Positions 34,153-44,032 of a DNA stretch of 64,000 nt are shown here, piece by piece. Source of the DNA: Nordella sp. HKS 07 (GTDB lineage Bacteria; Pseudomonadota; Alphaproteobacteria; Rhizobiales; Aestuariivirgaceae); NCBI RefSeq assembly GCF_011046735.1, contig NZ_CP049258.1:4978001-5042000 (forward strand). The letters are read 5' to 3'. Under the pieces are notes generated by a model. The model was not told where the DNA came from, ran no database searches, and saw nothing but the letters and a program-made list of their open reading frames with translations. A program made the position numbers and the translations under genes. Position 1 is the first letter of the stretch. The number at the start of each line of letters is the position of its first letter.

Positions 34153-37100
34153 ATGGTGGGATGTTTGAAGAATTCGGCGCTTGTTAACCAAGCGCTGGGG
34201 AAGCAGCGGCGTTTGGCCCTTCTTTCCTGCACGGCGCTGGCATCGACCATTCTGCTCGGCGGACTTGCGCTGGCTTTGCCATATTCGACCAAAGCCGACT
34301 CGGCTGGCGCCGCTGGTGGCGCAGGCGGCGCCGGAACGGGCGGCAATTCGGATGCGACCGCTATCAATGCGAGTGGCGACATCATTGGCGACATCCTCGT
34401 CACGTCAGTCGGTGGGTTTGGTACCGGCGGCGATGGCGCGATTGGAGAGAGTGCCACAGGTGGCACTGGCGGCGCCGACGGCAGCGCCGATGGAACGGGC
34501 GGTGCCGGCGGTCAGGGCGGCGCGGGCACGGGCGGCACCGCGGGTGCGATCAATGTCAATGTGGGTGGCGACATAAGCGACAGCCTCGTCATCACCGCAG
34601 TCGGCGGCGGTGCCGGTGATGGACCAGTCAACGGCGGCGCCGGTGGTGTCGGCGGTGTCGGCACGGGTGGCGTCGGAGGGATCGGCGGTGCCGGCGGCGC
34701 CGGCGGCAGCGCCGATGGAGCGGGCGGTGCCGGCGGTCAGGGCGGTGCGGGCACGGGCGGCAGAACGGGTGCGATCACTGTCAATGTGGGGGGCGACATT
34801 GGCGACAACCTGATCATCACCGCGGTCGGTGGCGGTGCCGGTGGTGGACCCGTCATCGGCGGTGCCGGTGACGAAGGCGTCGCCGGCACGGGGGGTGTCG
34901 GAGGGACCGGTGGTGCTGGCGGTCAAGGCGGCGGTGCCAATGGCTCAGGCGGTGCCGGCGGCGCCGGCGGTGTCGGCACAGGCGGAAGCACCGGTGCGGT
35001 CAGCATCGAGGTGATGGGCGATACAGCCAATGCCCTGATCACGACGGTCGGCGGTAACAGTATCGGTGGTGCCGGTGCGACCGGTGGCGACGGCACCGGC
35101 GGCGATGGTGGTGCTGGCGGCACACCGGGCATTATTGGACCGGCGGATGTTCAGGTATTCAATAACGCTGGCGGCGGTGCGGGCGGCGATGCGGATGGTT
35201 CAGGTGGCGCTGGCGGCGCCGGCGGTGCCGCCACAGGCGGCAACGCCGGTGCGATCAATGTCGCTGTGGGTGGTGACGTAGAGGGCGTCGTCGTCGTCAC
35301 TTCGGTTGGCGGTGGCGCCATGGTTCCCAATCTGGGCGGCGCCGGTGGCGACGGCGGGGCTGGCACTGGGGGTACCGCAGGTGCCGGCGGGGCCGGTGGC
35401 AATGGCGGTGCTGTCGACAATCTCATTGGCGGCAATGGCGGCCAGGGCGGCGATGCGACGGGTTCAGGGGGGGCCGGCGGTGCCGGTGGTGCCGGCACGG
35501 GCGGCAGCACGGGTACCATCACGCTCAATTTGTTGGCCGCAAGCGTCGAGGGTATCTTTGTCGCGTCGGTCGGCGGCGACGGGACGGGCGGCGTCGGCGG
35601 CGCGGGCGGCCTTGCGATTGGCGGTGTCGCCGGTGCCGGTGGCATGGGTGGCGATGCCGGAGATGTTTCAGGCAGCGGCAATGTCGCGGGCGCCGGCGGC
35701 ACAGGCGGCGCTGGCGGAAGTGCCGATGCTTCGGGCGGCGATGGCGGCAATGGCGGTGCCGGTATCGGCGGGAACGCCGGCCCGATCATCATCACGGCAA
35801 GCGGCGAAATAACCACCGGCATCGAGGTTACGACGCTTGGCGGCAATGCCGCCGGCGGTATGGGGGGCGCGGGTGGCGACGGCACAGCTGGTGGTGCCGG
35901 GGCTGGCGGCAATGGCGGAACGGGCGGCAATGCCAATGGTTCGGGCGGCAATGGCGGCAATGGCGGCGGCGCCACCGGCGGCAATGCCGATGTCTCTGTG
36001 GGCTATAGCGGCACCACGACCTTGGGGACGACAGCCATCACCGTCACGGCGCTTGGCGGCAATGTCTCCGGTGGGGTTGGCGGTGCAGGTGGCGACGGCA
36101 CAGGCGGAACGGCCGGCGCCGGTGGCGCCGCTGGCGATGGCGGCAACGCTACCGGTGTGGGCGGCAGTGGCGGCAAGGGTGGTGACGCCATCGGCGGTGA
36201 TGCCAACGTCAGTATCAGAGCCGGCGGCAGCTTCATCACTCCGGGGGCAGGGATCAGCATCATCGCGATGGGCGGCGTGGCGGCTTCCGGGAGCGGCGGG
36301 AATGGCGGTGCCGGCACGGGCGGAACTGCCGGAGCCGGTGGTAGCGGCGGCAATATCGGCGCTGTTAATGCGGGTTTCAATAATCTCGGCGCGGCTGGCG
36401 GCAATGATGGTCAAGCCGGCACGGCGAATGCGACAGGCGGCGTCGGCGGTGATGGCGGCAATGCCGTCGGTGGCGACAGCACTGTCGCTATAAACAACAG
36501 CGCCGACATCGCCAGCGCGGCGCCGGGCATTTATGTCCAGGCGATCGCCGGCGATGCGACCGGCGGTGATGGTGGCCTGGGCGTAAGCGCCACGGGCGGC
36601 AAGGCGACGGGCGGCAGGGCCACCGTCGATGTCACCAATAGCGGCAGACTCACCGTCATGAGTGCCGGGATGAGTGTCATTGATGTGACGGCCGCCGGCG
36701 GCAGCGCTACGGGCGGCAGCGGTGGCCCGGCCGCGGGCGGCAGCGCTCGTGCGACGATCACCAATGACGGCAATATCCTGGGCACGGGGGACGGTACAAA
36801 CGGCATTGACGTCACCACATTCACCGGCACCGGCGGCATCGACGGTCTCGGCACGAATGGCAAGGGCTCGCTCGTCGTCAACAACAACGGCCTCATGGAT
36901 GTAAACGGAGCCGGCGTCAGTGCATCGGCGCATGGCGACAACAGCAGAATCCTCGTCAACAACACAGGCGCTCTCTTTGGCGGCAGAGCGGGCCTGTCAC
37001 TGGCGACGGATCCCGCCTTCATCGCCAACAGCGATATCGATGTGGTCAATTCGGGCTTCCTGACGGCGGACTCGCTGCTGGCGATCGATGCCAAGGGCGC

Positions 37101-38715
37101 TTCGACGGAGATCGTGAACACCGGCACGACGCTCGGCTACATCGACCTCACGGATCAGGACGACACCTTCGACAACAATGGCGGTGTCTTCGAAGCGCGG
37201 CTGGACTCGCAGTTCCGTGCCGGTGACGACACCTTCAACAATCGCGGCGTCGTGCACACAGCGGAAGATCCTGCTGCTGTCGAGAATGTGACCTTCGTCG
37301 ATCTCGAGAACTTCAACAACAATGGCGGTGTGATCTCGCTGGTCGACGGCGGCAACAATGTCGATACCTTCACCATGGGCGCGGTTTCGTCGACGACCTA
37401 TGTCGGCGTCAAGGGCGCGCTGGCCGTCGACGGCTTCCTCGCACCGGCGCCTGATGGCAAGTCCGACCTGCTGGTCATCAACGGCACGACGGCCGGCAAT
37501 ACCGATGTCTTCGTCCATCTGACGAATCCGATCGGCAGCGCCCCCAATGAAGAGGGCATCCCGGTGGTTCGGGTGATCGGACATGGCTTCACCAGCGAGG
37601 ATAACTTCAACATAGCCGGCGGCGTGCTCAATGCCGGCTTCTTCGCCTGGGACCTCAGGCTCGACACGAGCGGGATCGACGATGTGCATGAGTTGTTCAC
37701 CACCGGCCTCGGTGCGGGCGCCTTCGAATTCGCCGCCGGCATCACCGGTGCGCAGGACATCTGGTACCAGACGACCGCCACGGTGTTGCGGCGCCAGGCC
37801 GATCTGCGCCCGCTGCTAAAGGGCACCCAGGTGACGCCGGTGGCCGATTTCGCCGAACCGGTCGAACCGACGCCGATTGCCAATGTAACGCCCGGCTTCT
37901 GGCTCACGGGAGTGGGCGCTTATCTCGAGCGCGAGGCGAATGCAGATAACAACGTCGTCCTCGACCGCGACCAGACGGTGTTCGGTCTTGTGGGCGGCTA
38001 CGACTTCGGCACCGAGAATGTAAGCGCCCCGGGCGACGTGCTGATGTTCGGCGTCCTGGGCGGCTATCTCAGCTCCGATCTCGACTTCGACCAGACCAAT
38101 ACCGAATGGAAATACGAAGGCCCCTCGGCCGGCGTCTATGCGACCTACCTGAACGACGCCTTCTATGTCGATGCGATCGTCAGGGCGGACTTCCTCGATG
38201 TCGATATCGATGCCGGCGGCCTCGCCCCTGACGGAGAAGCCGATACCGATGTGCTCAATATCGGCGGACAGATCGACACCGGCTACAAGGTCCCGCTCGA
38301 TCAGGGCCTGTTCATCGAGCCGCAGGCGGCGCTGGCGGTCGTCCATACCGAAGTCGACGATATCGACCACATCTTCGGCGGCGCGGTCGAGTTCGACGAC
38401 GAGACGAGCGTGCGCGGCAGGCTGGGCTTGCGTCTCGGCCATGAATATACGGCGGTCAGCCAGGTGGTCTATTCCTCGGATGTGACGGCAAGCGTGTGGC
38501 AGGAATTCGCCGGCAACAATGACGTCACGATCTTCGCGCCGCTCACCCCGGCTCTCGGTGTGTCGGACGACCCGGGCGAGACCTTTGGCGACATGTCGAT
38601 CGGTTTCAGCGTGGCAGCGCCCGATGGCTGGTCCGCCTTCCTGCGAGGCTATTATCAGTTCGCCGACGATTTCGATGCCTTGAGCGGCAATGCCGGTCTG
38701 AGATACGCCTGGTAG
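34153..38715 (+). CDS. Large Gly/Ala-repeat autotransporter
   Basis: 1,520 residues from ATG 34153. A long signal region (KQRRLALLSCTALASTILLGGLALA) is followed by about 750 residues of GGAGGAGTGG-type low complexity. This is organised in units of roughly 60-75 residues, each separated by a short beta segment such as GAITVNVGGDIGDNLIITAVGG. Residues about 780-1220 form a beta-helix-like passenger (NNSADIASAAPG, VNNNGLMDVNGAGV). The last about 280 residues are an autotransporter beta-barrel ending in aromatic Trp (NAGLRYAW). A type V surface protein, probably an adhesin; the Gly-rich passenger resembles PE-PGRS-like sequences by composition only. Monocistronic. Confidence 0.9.
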   Translation: MVGCLKNSALVNQALGKQRRLALLSCTALASTILLGGLALALPYSTKADSAGAAGGAGGAGTGGNSDATAINASGDIIGDILVTSVGGFGTGGDGAIGESATGGTGGADGSADGTGGAGGQGGAGTGGTAGAINVNVGGDISDSLVITAVGGGAGDGPVNGGAGGVGGVGTGGVGGIGGAGGAGGSADGAGGAGGQGGAGTGGRTGAITVNVGGDIGDNLIITAVGGGAGGGPVIGGAGDEGVAGTGGVGGTGGAGGQGGGANGSGGAGGAGGVGTGGSTGAVSIEVMGDTANALITTVGGNSIGGAGATGGDGTGGDGGAGGTPGIIGPADVQVFNNAGGGAGGDADGSGGAGGAGGAATGGNAGAINVAVGGDVEGVVVVTSVGGGAMVPNLGGAGGDGGAGTGGTAGAGGAGGNGGAVDNLIGGNGGQGGDATGSGGAGGAGGAGTGGSTGTITLNLLAASVEGIFVASVGGDGTGGVGGAGGLAIGGVAGAGGMGGDAGDVSGSGNVAGAGGTGGAGGSADASGGDGGNGGAGIGGNAGPIIITASGEITTGIEVTTLGGNAAGGMGGAGGDGTAGGAGAGGNGGTGGNANGSGGNGGNGGGATGGNADVSVGYSGTTTLGTTAITVTALGGNVSGGVGGAGGDGTGGTAGAGGAAGDGGNATGVGGSGGKGGDAIGGDANVSIRAGGSFITPGAGISIIAMGGVAASGSGGNGGAGTGGTAGAGGSGGNIGAVNAGFNNLGAAGGNDGQAGTANATGGVGGDGGNAVGGDSTVAINNSADIASAAPGIYVQAIAGDATGGDGGLGVSATGGKATGGRATVDVTNSGRLTVMSAGMSVIDVTAAGGSATGGSGGPAAGGSARATITNDGNILGTGDGTNGIDVTTFTGTGGIDGLGTNGKGSLVVNNNGLMDVNGAGVSASAHGDNSRILVNNTGALFGGRAGLSLATDPAFIANSDIDVVNSGFLTADSLLAIDAKGASTEIVNTGTTLGYIDLTDQDDTFDNNGGVFEARLDSQFRAGDDTFNNRGVVHTAEDPAAVENVTFVDLENFNNNGGVISLVDGGNNVDTFTMGAVSSTTYVGVKGALAVDGFLAPAPDGKSDLLVINGTTAGNTDVFVHLTNPIGSAPNEEGIPVVRVIGHGFTSEDNFNIAGGVLNAGFFAWDLRLDTSGIDDVHELFTTGLGAGAFEFAAGITGAQDIWYQTTATVLRRQADLRPLLKGTQVTPVADFAEPVEPTPIANVTPGFWLTGVGAYLEREANADNNVVLDRDQTVFGLVGGYDFGTENVSAPGDVLMFGVLGGYLSSDLDFDQTNTEWKYEGPSAGVYATYLNDAFYVDAIVRADFLDVDIDAGGLAPDGEADTDVLNIGGQIDTGYKVPLDQGLFIEPQAALAVVHTEVDDIDHIFGGAVEFDDETSVRGRLGLRLGHEYTAVSQVVYSSDVTASVWQEFAGNNDVTIFAPLTPALGVSDDPGETFGDMSIGFSVAAPDGWSAFLRGYYQFADDFDALSGNAGLRYAW

Positions 38716-38817
38716 CAGACGTGCTTCCCGATTTTCACTTTGCTATCGGCTTTCGCGGCGATGGCGACGGCCGGTGGCGATGGCGATGGCGATGGCGGCG
38801 AGCGGTGATGACTTCAT

Positions 38818-38881
38818 CCTTCCCCCGCGCAGCGCGGGGAAGGTGTCTCCCCGGCTTTCAGCCGGGGGAGACGGATGGGGG
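38818..38881 (+). repeat. Palindromic repeat family 1, left copy of the DUF559 unit
   Basis: Hairpin CCTTCCCCCGCG/CGCGGGGAAGG with loop CAG, then TG, a second hairpin TCTCCCCGGC/GCCGGGGGAGA, then CGGATGGGGG. Same order of parts as the copies at 17019 and 52814. Confidence 0.85.
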
Positions 38882-39208
38882 AATCGCGCCAAGTACGGCG
38901 TCGATGACGCCATCCATGTTTTTGTCGACTTCATGATTCCAGAAGCGGAGGATTTGAAATCCATTGTCTGCAAAATGCTGGTCGCGAATACGGTCAGCCG
39001 CCTCTCCTATAGCAAAGCCATGCTGGGATCCGTCGACCTCGATGATCAGCCTGTGGCGGAATTCGGCGAAGTCGACGATGTAGCCTTCAAGAGGGACCTG
39101 GCGTCTGAAGTGATGTGCTTGCCGATTGAGATATTTGAGCTGGACCCAAAGCTTGACTTCTTGCGGAGTCATCGTTTTGCGCAATTGTCTGGCGATCAGT
39201 TTCGACAC
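38858..39208 (-). CDS. DUF559 endonuclease (VSR/PD-(D/E)XK-like)
   Basis: 116 residues from GTG 39208. LRKTMTPQEVKLWVQLK opens the domain. The PD-(D/E)XK-type core has D46 (GYIVDFAEF), E57 and D59 (LIIEVDGSQH), and the family end FQILRFWNHEV. DUF559 is related to Vsr mismatch endonucleases and restriction enzymes. The GGGGG of the flanking repeat lies 7 bases upstream of the GTG, where a ribosome binding site should be, so the repeat appears to provide the translation signal. The last seven residues (PPSVSPG) are encoded by the other repeat copy. Confidence 0.85.
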   Translation of the reverse strand: MSKLIARQLRKTMTPQEVKLWVQLKYLNRQAHHFRRQVPLEGYIVDFAEFRHRLIIEVDGSQHGFAIGEAADRIRDQHFADNGFQILRFWNHEVDKNMDGVIDAVLGAIPPSVSPG

Positions 39209-39215
39209 TGCACGA

Positions 39216-39269
39216 CCCCCATCCGGCTCGCTTCGCTCGCCACCTTCCCCGCGCTTCGCGGGGGAAGGA
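39216..39269 (-). repeat. Palindromic repeat family 1, right copy of the DUF559 unit
   Basis: Inverse orientation of the left copy. Read on the minus strand: CCTTCCCCCGCG/CGCGGGGAAGG hairpin, TG, a second hairpin GCGAGC/GCTCGC-like (GCGAGCGAAGCGAGC), then CGGATGGGGG. The first hairpin and the final decamer are conserved, while the middle hairpin differs in sequence but not in position. Confidence 0.85.
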
Positions 39270-39282
39270 GGAAATTATGAAA

Positions 39283-39303
39283 GCGGGGCCATCACGGCCC
39301 CGC
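39283..39303 (-). terminator. Terminator of the BA14K gene
   Basis: GCGGGGCC and GGCCCCGC form an 8-bp perfect stem with a 5-base loop. On the minus strand TTTCATAATTT follows. It lies 25 bases after the stop of the BA14K gene. Confidence 0.7.
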
Positions 39304-39327
39304 CTTCACCAAAACCGCAACTGATCG

Positions 39328-39888
39328 TCAGTAGCGGTACGGGCTTCTGCAATAATGGCGACGGCCATCGTAACCCATGAAGGTGTCGCTGCGCGGGCTG
39401 TAGGAGCGGTAGCGGTTGAGGCACCAGCGCACATGCGAGTTACCGACCGGGCGGTAATAGGGTCGATAATAGGGGCGCCGATAGTAGTAGTAGGGATAAT
39501 CGTTGTAATAGCCACCATATCCGCCATAGCCGCCATAATAACCGCCGAAGAATGGCGCGAAGCCGAGGCCGAGAGCGATGCCGGAGCCGCCCCAGTAGTT
39601 TCCGTAGCCGCCGTAATAACGTCCTCCCCGGTAATAATTCCCGCCCCGGTAATAGCGTCCGCCGCGGTAATAGTTCCCCCCGCGGTAATTGTTCCCGCCG
39701 CGGTAATAGTTCCCGCCGCCGGGATAGTAGTAGCGGCGCGCGACCTGCTGGACATTCGCGTCGGGCATTGCCTGTACCGCTGGAAGCGGCGCGTTGCCGG
39801 TCGCCACATTGGCGGCCTCGACGCTTCCGAAGCCGAGGAGACCCGCCATCAGGGCGGCGGCCGCCAATGCAAAGGGTTTGTTCACCAT
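39328..39888 (-). CDS. BA14K-family exported protein
   Basis: 186 residues from ATG 39888 with GGAGG upstream. Signal peptide ending VEAAN, then a Tyr/Gly/Arg-rich stretch of YYRGGNYYRGG repeats (about 53-100), a hydrophobic Gly-rich segment, more Tyr/Arg repeats, and the C-terminal BA14K motif HVRWCLNRYRSYSPRSDTF... GRRHYC with two cysteines. BA14K proteins of Hyphomicrobiales are envelope proteins with lectin-like activity described in Brucella. The Tyr-rich N-terminal repeat is much longer than usual. Confidence 0.88.
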   Translation of the reverse strand: MVNKPFALAAAALMAGLLGFGSVEAANVATGNAPLPAVQAMPDANVQQVARRYYYPGGGNYYRGGNNYRGGNYYRGGRYYRGGNYYRGGRYYGGYGNYWGGSGIALGLGFAPFFGGYYGGYGGYGGYYNDYPYYYYRRPYYRPYYRPVGNSHVRWCLNRYRSYSPRSDTFMGYDGRRHYCRSPYRY

Positions 39889-41657
<1,769 letters not shown>

Positions 41658-41658
<1 letters not shown>

Positions 41659-42077
41659 TGAGCCTGCAGCAAGCGCTCTTGCTGCCGGTTTTCCTGCATA
41701 TGCTGATGACGATGGGCCTGGGCGTCGCTTCGGCCCTGGCGCGACGCACAGCACTTCTCACCGGCCGGGTGCGCATGAAAGACATCGTGCTGGACAGCAG
41801 CACTTGGCCCGACGATGTGCGCAAGCTCGGCAATAACTACGACAACCAGTTCCAGCTGCCGATGTTCTGGTATGCGGGTGTCGCATTCACGCTGGCGCTG
41901 GGACTTGTCGATGGCGTTGCGGTGGCGTTTGCCTGGGCCTTTTTCGCGCTGCGCATCGCGCACAGCTTCATCCATGTTGGACGCAATATCCTGGTCCGGC
42001 GCTTTTATGTTTTCGTGGCCGGGGCCGTCGTCCTGACGCTCTCCTGGCTGTGGCTCGCTTACAAGGTTTTCGGATAG
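41658..42077 (+). CDS. MAPEG-family membrane protein
   Basis: 139 residues with four hydrophobic helices. NNYDNQFQLPMFWYAGV and ALRIAHSFIHVGRN, the conserved E/N-x-x-x-P and R-x-x-H-x-x-H-like elements, identify the MAPEG fold (membrane-associated proteins in eicosanoid and glutathione metabolism). Bacterial members are of unknown substrate. It follows guaB in a coupled operon, as in many Hyphomicrobiales. Confidence 0.85.
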
Positions 42078-42079
42078 TC

Positions 42080-43375
42080 ATGCGTGAAGGTGGACGTATA
42101 TCGGCGGCGATCGAGGTTCTGCAGGAGATCGCGGAGCGCCATCGCCCGGCGGCGGAGGCGCTGAAGGACTGGGGCAAGGCGCATCGCTTCGCCGGTGCCG
42201 GCGACCGCCATGCCATCGGCACGCTGGTCTATGACGTGCTGCGGCGGAAAAATTCGCTGAAGGCTCACATGGGCGGCGATGGCGCCCGCGCGCTGGCGCT
42301 GGCCGCCTTGCACGATGTCTGGAAGCGCGCGCCCGACGACATCGCGCTTGCCATGGCGCAAGAACACGGGCCGGGGGCGCTGACTGACGATGAGCGGGCG
42401 GCCCTGGCGCGTCAAGAGGAAAACGCTGCACCCGCTTATGTCGCGGGCGACTATCCCGAATGGCTCAGCGCCTCCTTCGACCGTGCCTTCGGCATGCGCG
42501 CCGCTGAGGAAGGCCGCGCTTTAGCCGAGCGCGCGCCGGTCGATCTGCGCGCCAATCTCCTCAAATGCGATCGCGCGAAACTCATCAAGGCGCTGGAGAA
42601 GTTCAGTGCGTCGGCGGGGCCTCTGTCGCCCTGGTGCGTGCGCATAGAAGCCTCCGGTCCCGACCGGCGTAACCCGCATGTCGAGGCCGAGCCCGCCCAT
42701 GGCAAGGGCTGGTTCGAGGTACAGGATGCCGCCTCGCAGGTGGCGGCGCTGATGTCGGGCGCCAAGCCTGGCGAACAGGTGGCCGATATTTGTGCCGGGG
42801 CCGGGGGCAAGACCCTGGCGCTCGCGGCGCTGATGGGCAACAAGGGCCAGATCCACGCCTATGACCAGGACAAGCACCGCCTGCGGCCGATCTTCGAAAG
42901 GCTGCAAAGGGCAGGGGCGCGCAATGTTCAGGTTTTGGGTTCGGACGAGTCCGTAAGACTCGATGCTCTCAAGGGAAAAATCGATTGCGTCCTGGTCGAT
43001 GCGCCCTGTTCGGGTTCCGGCGCCTGGCGGCGCAACCCGGACTCGAAATGGCGACTGAGCGAGAAGCAGCTCGAGACGCGGCTTGGCGATCAGAGGGCGG
43101 TGCTGGAACGTGGCGCGGGGCTGGTGAAGCCGGGCGGGCGGATGCTCTACATCACCTGCTCGGTGCTTCCGGAGGAGAATGACGACCAGGTGGCGGCCTT
43201 CCTCTCAGGCCATCCCGATTTCGCGGTTGTGCCCTATCGCGACCAGTGGCGCCAGGCCATCGGCACCGAACCGCCCAATTCGGCGGGCGAGTGGACGGAG
43301 ACGCTGTTGCTGACCCCGCATAGCCACGCGACCGACGGTTTCTTCATGGCGCTGCTGAGGAAGAAGTCCGCCTAG
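42080..43375 (+). CDS. RsmB/NOP-family RNA (cytosine-5) methyltransferase
   Basis: 431 residues from ATG 42080, two bases after the MAPEG stop. An N-terminal NusB-like helical region (about 1-140) precedes the SAM-dependent domain: motif I ADICAGAGGKTLALAALMG, motif IV VLVDAPCSGSGAWRRNPD with its Cys, and motif VI ITCSVLPEEND with the catalytic Cys. It methylates cytosine C5 in RNA, probably 16S rRNA as for RsmB, but the exact site is not shown by the sequence. Confidence 0.9.
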   Translation: MREGGRISAAIEVLQEIAERHRPAAEALKDWGKAHRFAGAGDRHAIGTLVYDVLRRKNSLKAHMGGDGARALALAALHDVWKRAPDDIALAMAQEHGPGALTDDERAALARQEENAAPAYVAGDYPEWLSASFDRAFGMRAAEEGRALAERAPVDLRANLLKCDRAKLIKALEKFSASAGPLSPWCVRIEASGPDRRNPHVEAEPAHGKGWFEVQDAASQVAALMSGAKPGEQVADICAGAGGKTLALAALMGNKGQIHAYDQDKHRLRPIFERLQRAGARNVQVLGSDESVRLDALKGKIDCVLVDAPCSGSGAWRRNPDSKWRLSEKQLETRLGDQRAVLERGAGLVKPGGRMLYITCSVLPEENDDQVAAFLSGHPDFAVVPYRDQWRQAIGTEPPNSAGEWTETLLLTPHSHATDGFFMALLRKKSA

Positions 43376-44032
43376 GCCCGCTCTCCCCGCCTTGCATAAT
43401 TTTACGTGGCGACACCTGCTGGCGGATTTGGTCTGGTCGCCCTTGCCAATGACTTCGCTGGACCCTTTGCTGCGAAGTTCCGGCAACTGCTTCTCCTGGC
43501 GCGGAGCTGTCTTGGCCATATCGATGTGAACTCCGGGATCACTTAATCCCTTGTTTGTATTCTCAACTTCACGCAATCCGGCCGCATTCAATGTCCGGCC
43601 ATGGATGATCTGTACATTCGCCGGCCGTGATGGAGTCCCGGGCGATTGACGCGCTGCTCCATCGCCTGCAAGCGCGGGCTTGCCGTTGCGATTACCTTCA
43701 TCCTTCTTGTTCCACACGCGCAGCAAAGCTTGCACGATTTCATGGATTATTCGGAGGCAGAGAACCATTCGATTGATCCTATCGGAGTTCGGATAGAGGA
43801 GCCTGTTCGGTCGGACTCAAGAGTTGAAGTCCGAACGCAACTCCTCAACTTGATATTTCCCAAATCCTGCCGTTAGGCCCACGATGTCAAGCGCCTGAGC
43901 GATGAGATTGCTTTCCTGCGGGCGCCTGAGCGTATGCGGCAAATTTCGGCACGGCCGGACGATGCCAGAACGCGTCTCCGATGACGTAGGTTAGCCCCTT
44001 GTAAGAAATTTAGCTTATGCTAAATCTACTGT
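43376..44032. other. Intergenic region upstream of mntH
   Basis: About 650 bases without a supported gene. Short frames exist on both strands, but they overlap the 3' end of the methyltransferase gene or lack ribosome binding sites. The right end carries the MntR-type operator. This interval separates guaB-RsmB from guaA, which are close in many relatives. Confidence 0.4.
44008..44025 (+). promoter_or_regulatory. MntR-type operator of mntH
   Basis: ATTTAGC-TTAT-GCTAAAT, a perfect 7-bp inverted repeat with the TAGC-N4-GCTA core of MntR boxes. It lies 8 bases before the mntH start codon, so a manganese-loaded repressor there would block transcription start or early elongation. Confidence 0.65.

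Larger units (their letters stand above)
38816..39271. mobile_element. Candidate repeat-bounded element carrying a DUF559 nuclease
   Basis: A 0.46-kb unit: palindromic repeat (38818-38881), DUF559 gene on the minus strand, and the same repeat inverted (39216-39269). In both copies the large hairpin is outermost and the GGATGGGGG end faces the gene. The gene's start lies 7 bases from the right repeat and its stop lies inside the left one, so the repeats and gene form one compact unit. That this is a mobile element is inference from this structure and from the empty inverted pairs at 17019 and 52814. Confidence 0.55.

Noticed and set aside
35151-36933. Pro- or Ala-rich minus-strand frames opposite the autotransporter
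   Set aside because: Produced by the Gly/Ala codon repeat (GGC/GCC) read backwards; low-complexity only.
43205-43768. Possible minus-strand gene of 187 codons before mntH
   Set aside because: It overlaps the 3' end of the RsmB-like gene by about 170 bases, lacks a ribosome binding site and has no recognisable motif.
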